DNA from: Agromyces mangrovi | GTDB lineage: Bacteria; Actinomycetota; Actinomycetes; Actinomycetales; Microbacteriaceae | Direction: 5' to 3' | DNA: 64,000 bases | Assembly: GCF_030296695.1 (NCBI RefSeq) | Contig: NZ_AP027737.1 | Location: 2,604,001 to 2,668,000 of the forward strand | Notes under the pieces: model-generated | Databases searched by the model: none | What the model saw: the letters and a program-made list of their open reading frames with translations, nothing else | What the model was told of the DNA's origin: nothing | Shown: one piece after another, positions 63,825 to 64,000 of the stretch | How positions within the stretch are numbered: position 1 is the first letter of the stretch | Layout of the letters: every line of letters starts with the position of its first letter | Position numbers and translations under genes: made by a program

Positions 63825-64000
63825 TCAGTCGTCGGAGAGGGCGGCGCCCGCGGCGCCCAGCTCCTCGCACTCCGCGAGGTCGCCCTCGAAGAACCAGATG
63901 GCGAACTCGTCGGCGGGTTGCACGAGCCTGGAGGCGCCCAGCGCCTCGACGCGCACCGCGACCGGGTTCCACCCCTGCGACCCGCACTCGACCATCTCGG
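63825..64000 (-). CDS. Hypothetical protein, C-terminal fragment (5' end outside window)
   Basis: The last about 58 codons of a minus-strand gene are present: VECGSQGWNPVAVRVEAL, VQPADEFAIWFFEGDLAEC, ending in LSDD and TGA. An acidic, Cys-containing C-terminus; family not recognised from this fragment. The reading frame is open to the window edge and codon use is like its neighbours. Confidence 0.6.
   Translation of the reverse strand, partial: EMVECGSQGWNPVAVRVEALGASRLVQPADEFAIWFFEGDLAECEELGAAGAALSDD

Overview
This window is very GC-rich (clearly above 70% by eye). It has strongly G/C-ending codons, tightly overlapping ATGA/GTGA gene junctions, many GTG starts and TANNNT-type leaderless promoters. 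The gene content (LtrA, DUF6510, DUF993, actinobacterial MoaC-Mog, NirA-type sulfite reductase with 4Fe-4S CysH) fits a high-GC actinobacterium, most likely a soil or plant-associated Microbacteriaceae (Agromyces/Microbacterium-like). That placement is inference from style and content, not a database match. No rRNA, tRNA, CRISPR array, transposase or phage gene was seen.

Layout. 1-8.2 kb: an MFS exporter, the molybdate importer (modCBA plus an HTH-TOBE protein) and, divergently, molybdenum cofactor (Moco) genes moeZ, moeA, a moaC-mog fusion and moaE. 8.2-15.3 kb: an interrupting block with a MNT nucleotidyltransferase, a truncated HEPN toxin, an acyl-CoA ligase/OCD/proline-racemase operon, LtrA and a DHA2 exporter. 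15.4-19.9 kb: the rest of the Moco genes (moaD, moaA, second moeA) and a probable user of the cofactor, a sulfite-oxidase-like protein with its own flavin reductase and a DUF6510 zinc-ribbon protein. 20-33.5 kb: sugar porter, animal-type haem peroxidase, Eis-like acetyltransferase, ABC exporter, FAD oxidoreductase, a DUF4062-STAND-TPR protein, a membrane protein, a PHP phosphoesterase and a lipoprotein. 33.8-52.4 kb: carbohydrate catabolism with two LacI regulators, two Gfo/Idh dehydrogenases, DUF993, TIM-barrel isomerase, MFS transporter, GH78 rhamnosidase and an oxidative uronate pathway (uronate dehydrogenase, KdgD, enolase-superfamily dehydratase, ketoglutarate semialdehyde dehydrogenase). 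52.4-54.1 kb: TetR/aldo-keto reductase pair. 54.4-63.6 kb: assimilatory sulfate reduction (cbiX, sulfite reductase, cysH, cysD, cysN, ssuB, ssuC, FprA-like reductase), all on the minus strand.

How they work together. The Moco half imports molybdate, builds the pterin, sulfurates MoaD through MoeZ, inserts Mo through MoeA, and plausibly supplies the YedY/sulfite-oxidase-like enzyme. The cys half activates sulfate to APS, reduces it to sulfite and then sulfide; CbiX probably supplies sirohaem and the FprA-like flavoprotein the electrons. The sugar half turns rhamnosides and uronates into central metabolites under LacI control; related GAAA-N3-TTTC operator-like sites occur at three loci.

Most notable. 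(1) Four sequence families of long, near-perfect hairpins lie in gaps and in promoters. One sits in frame inside the cbiX coding sequence, and tandem pairs bracket the sulfate-assimilation block. (2) The octamer CGGATGCC/GGCATCCG occurs dozens of times, much more than expected, through otherwise rare GAT-GCC and GCA-TCC codon pairs. (3) Seven apparent one-base deletions, all in runs of four or five G/C, break or mis-end six genes (modB, the ligase, a DHA2 exporter, moeA2, the STAND protein, a LacI). This looks like homopolymer undercalling rather than real decay. (4) A HEPN toxin truncated next to an intact MNT antitoxin, and an NLR-like DUF4062-STAND protein.
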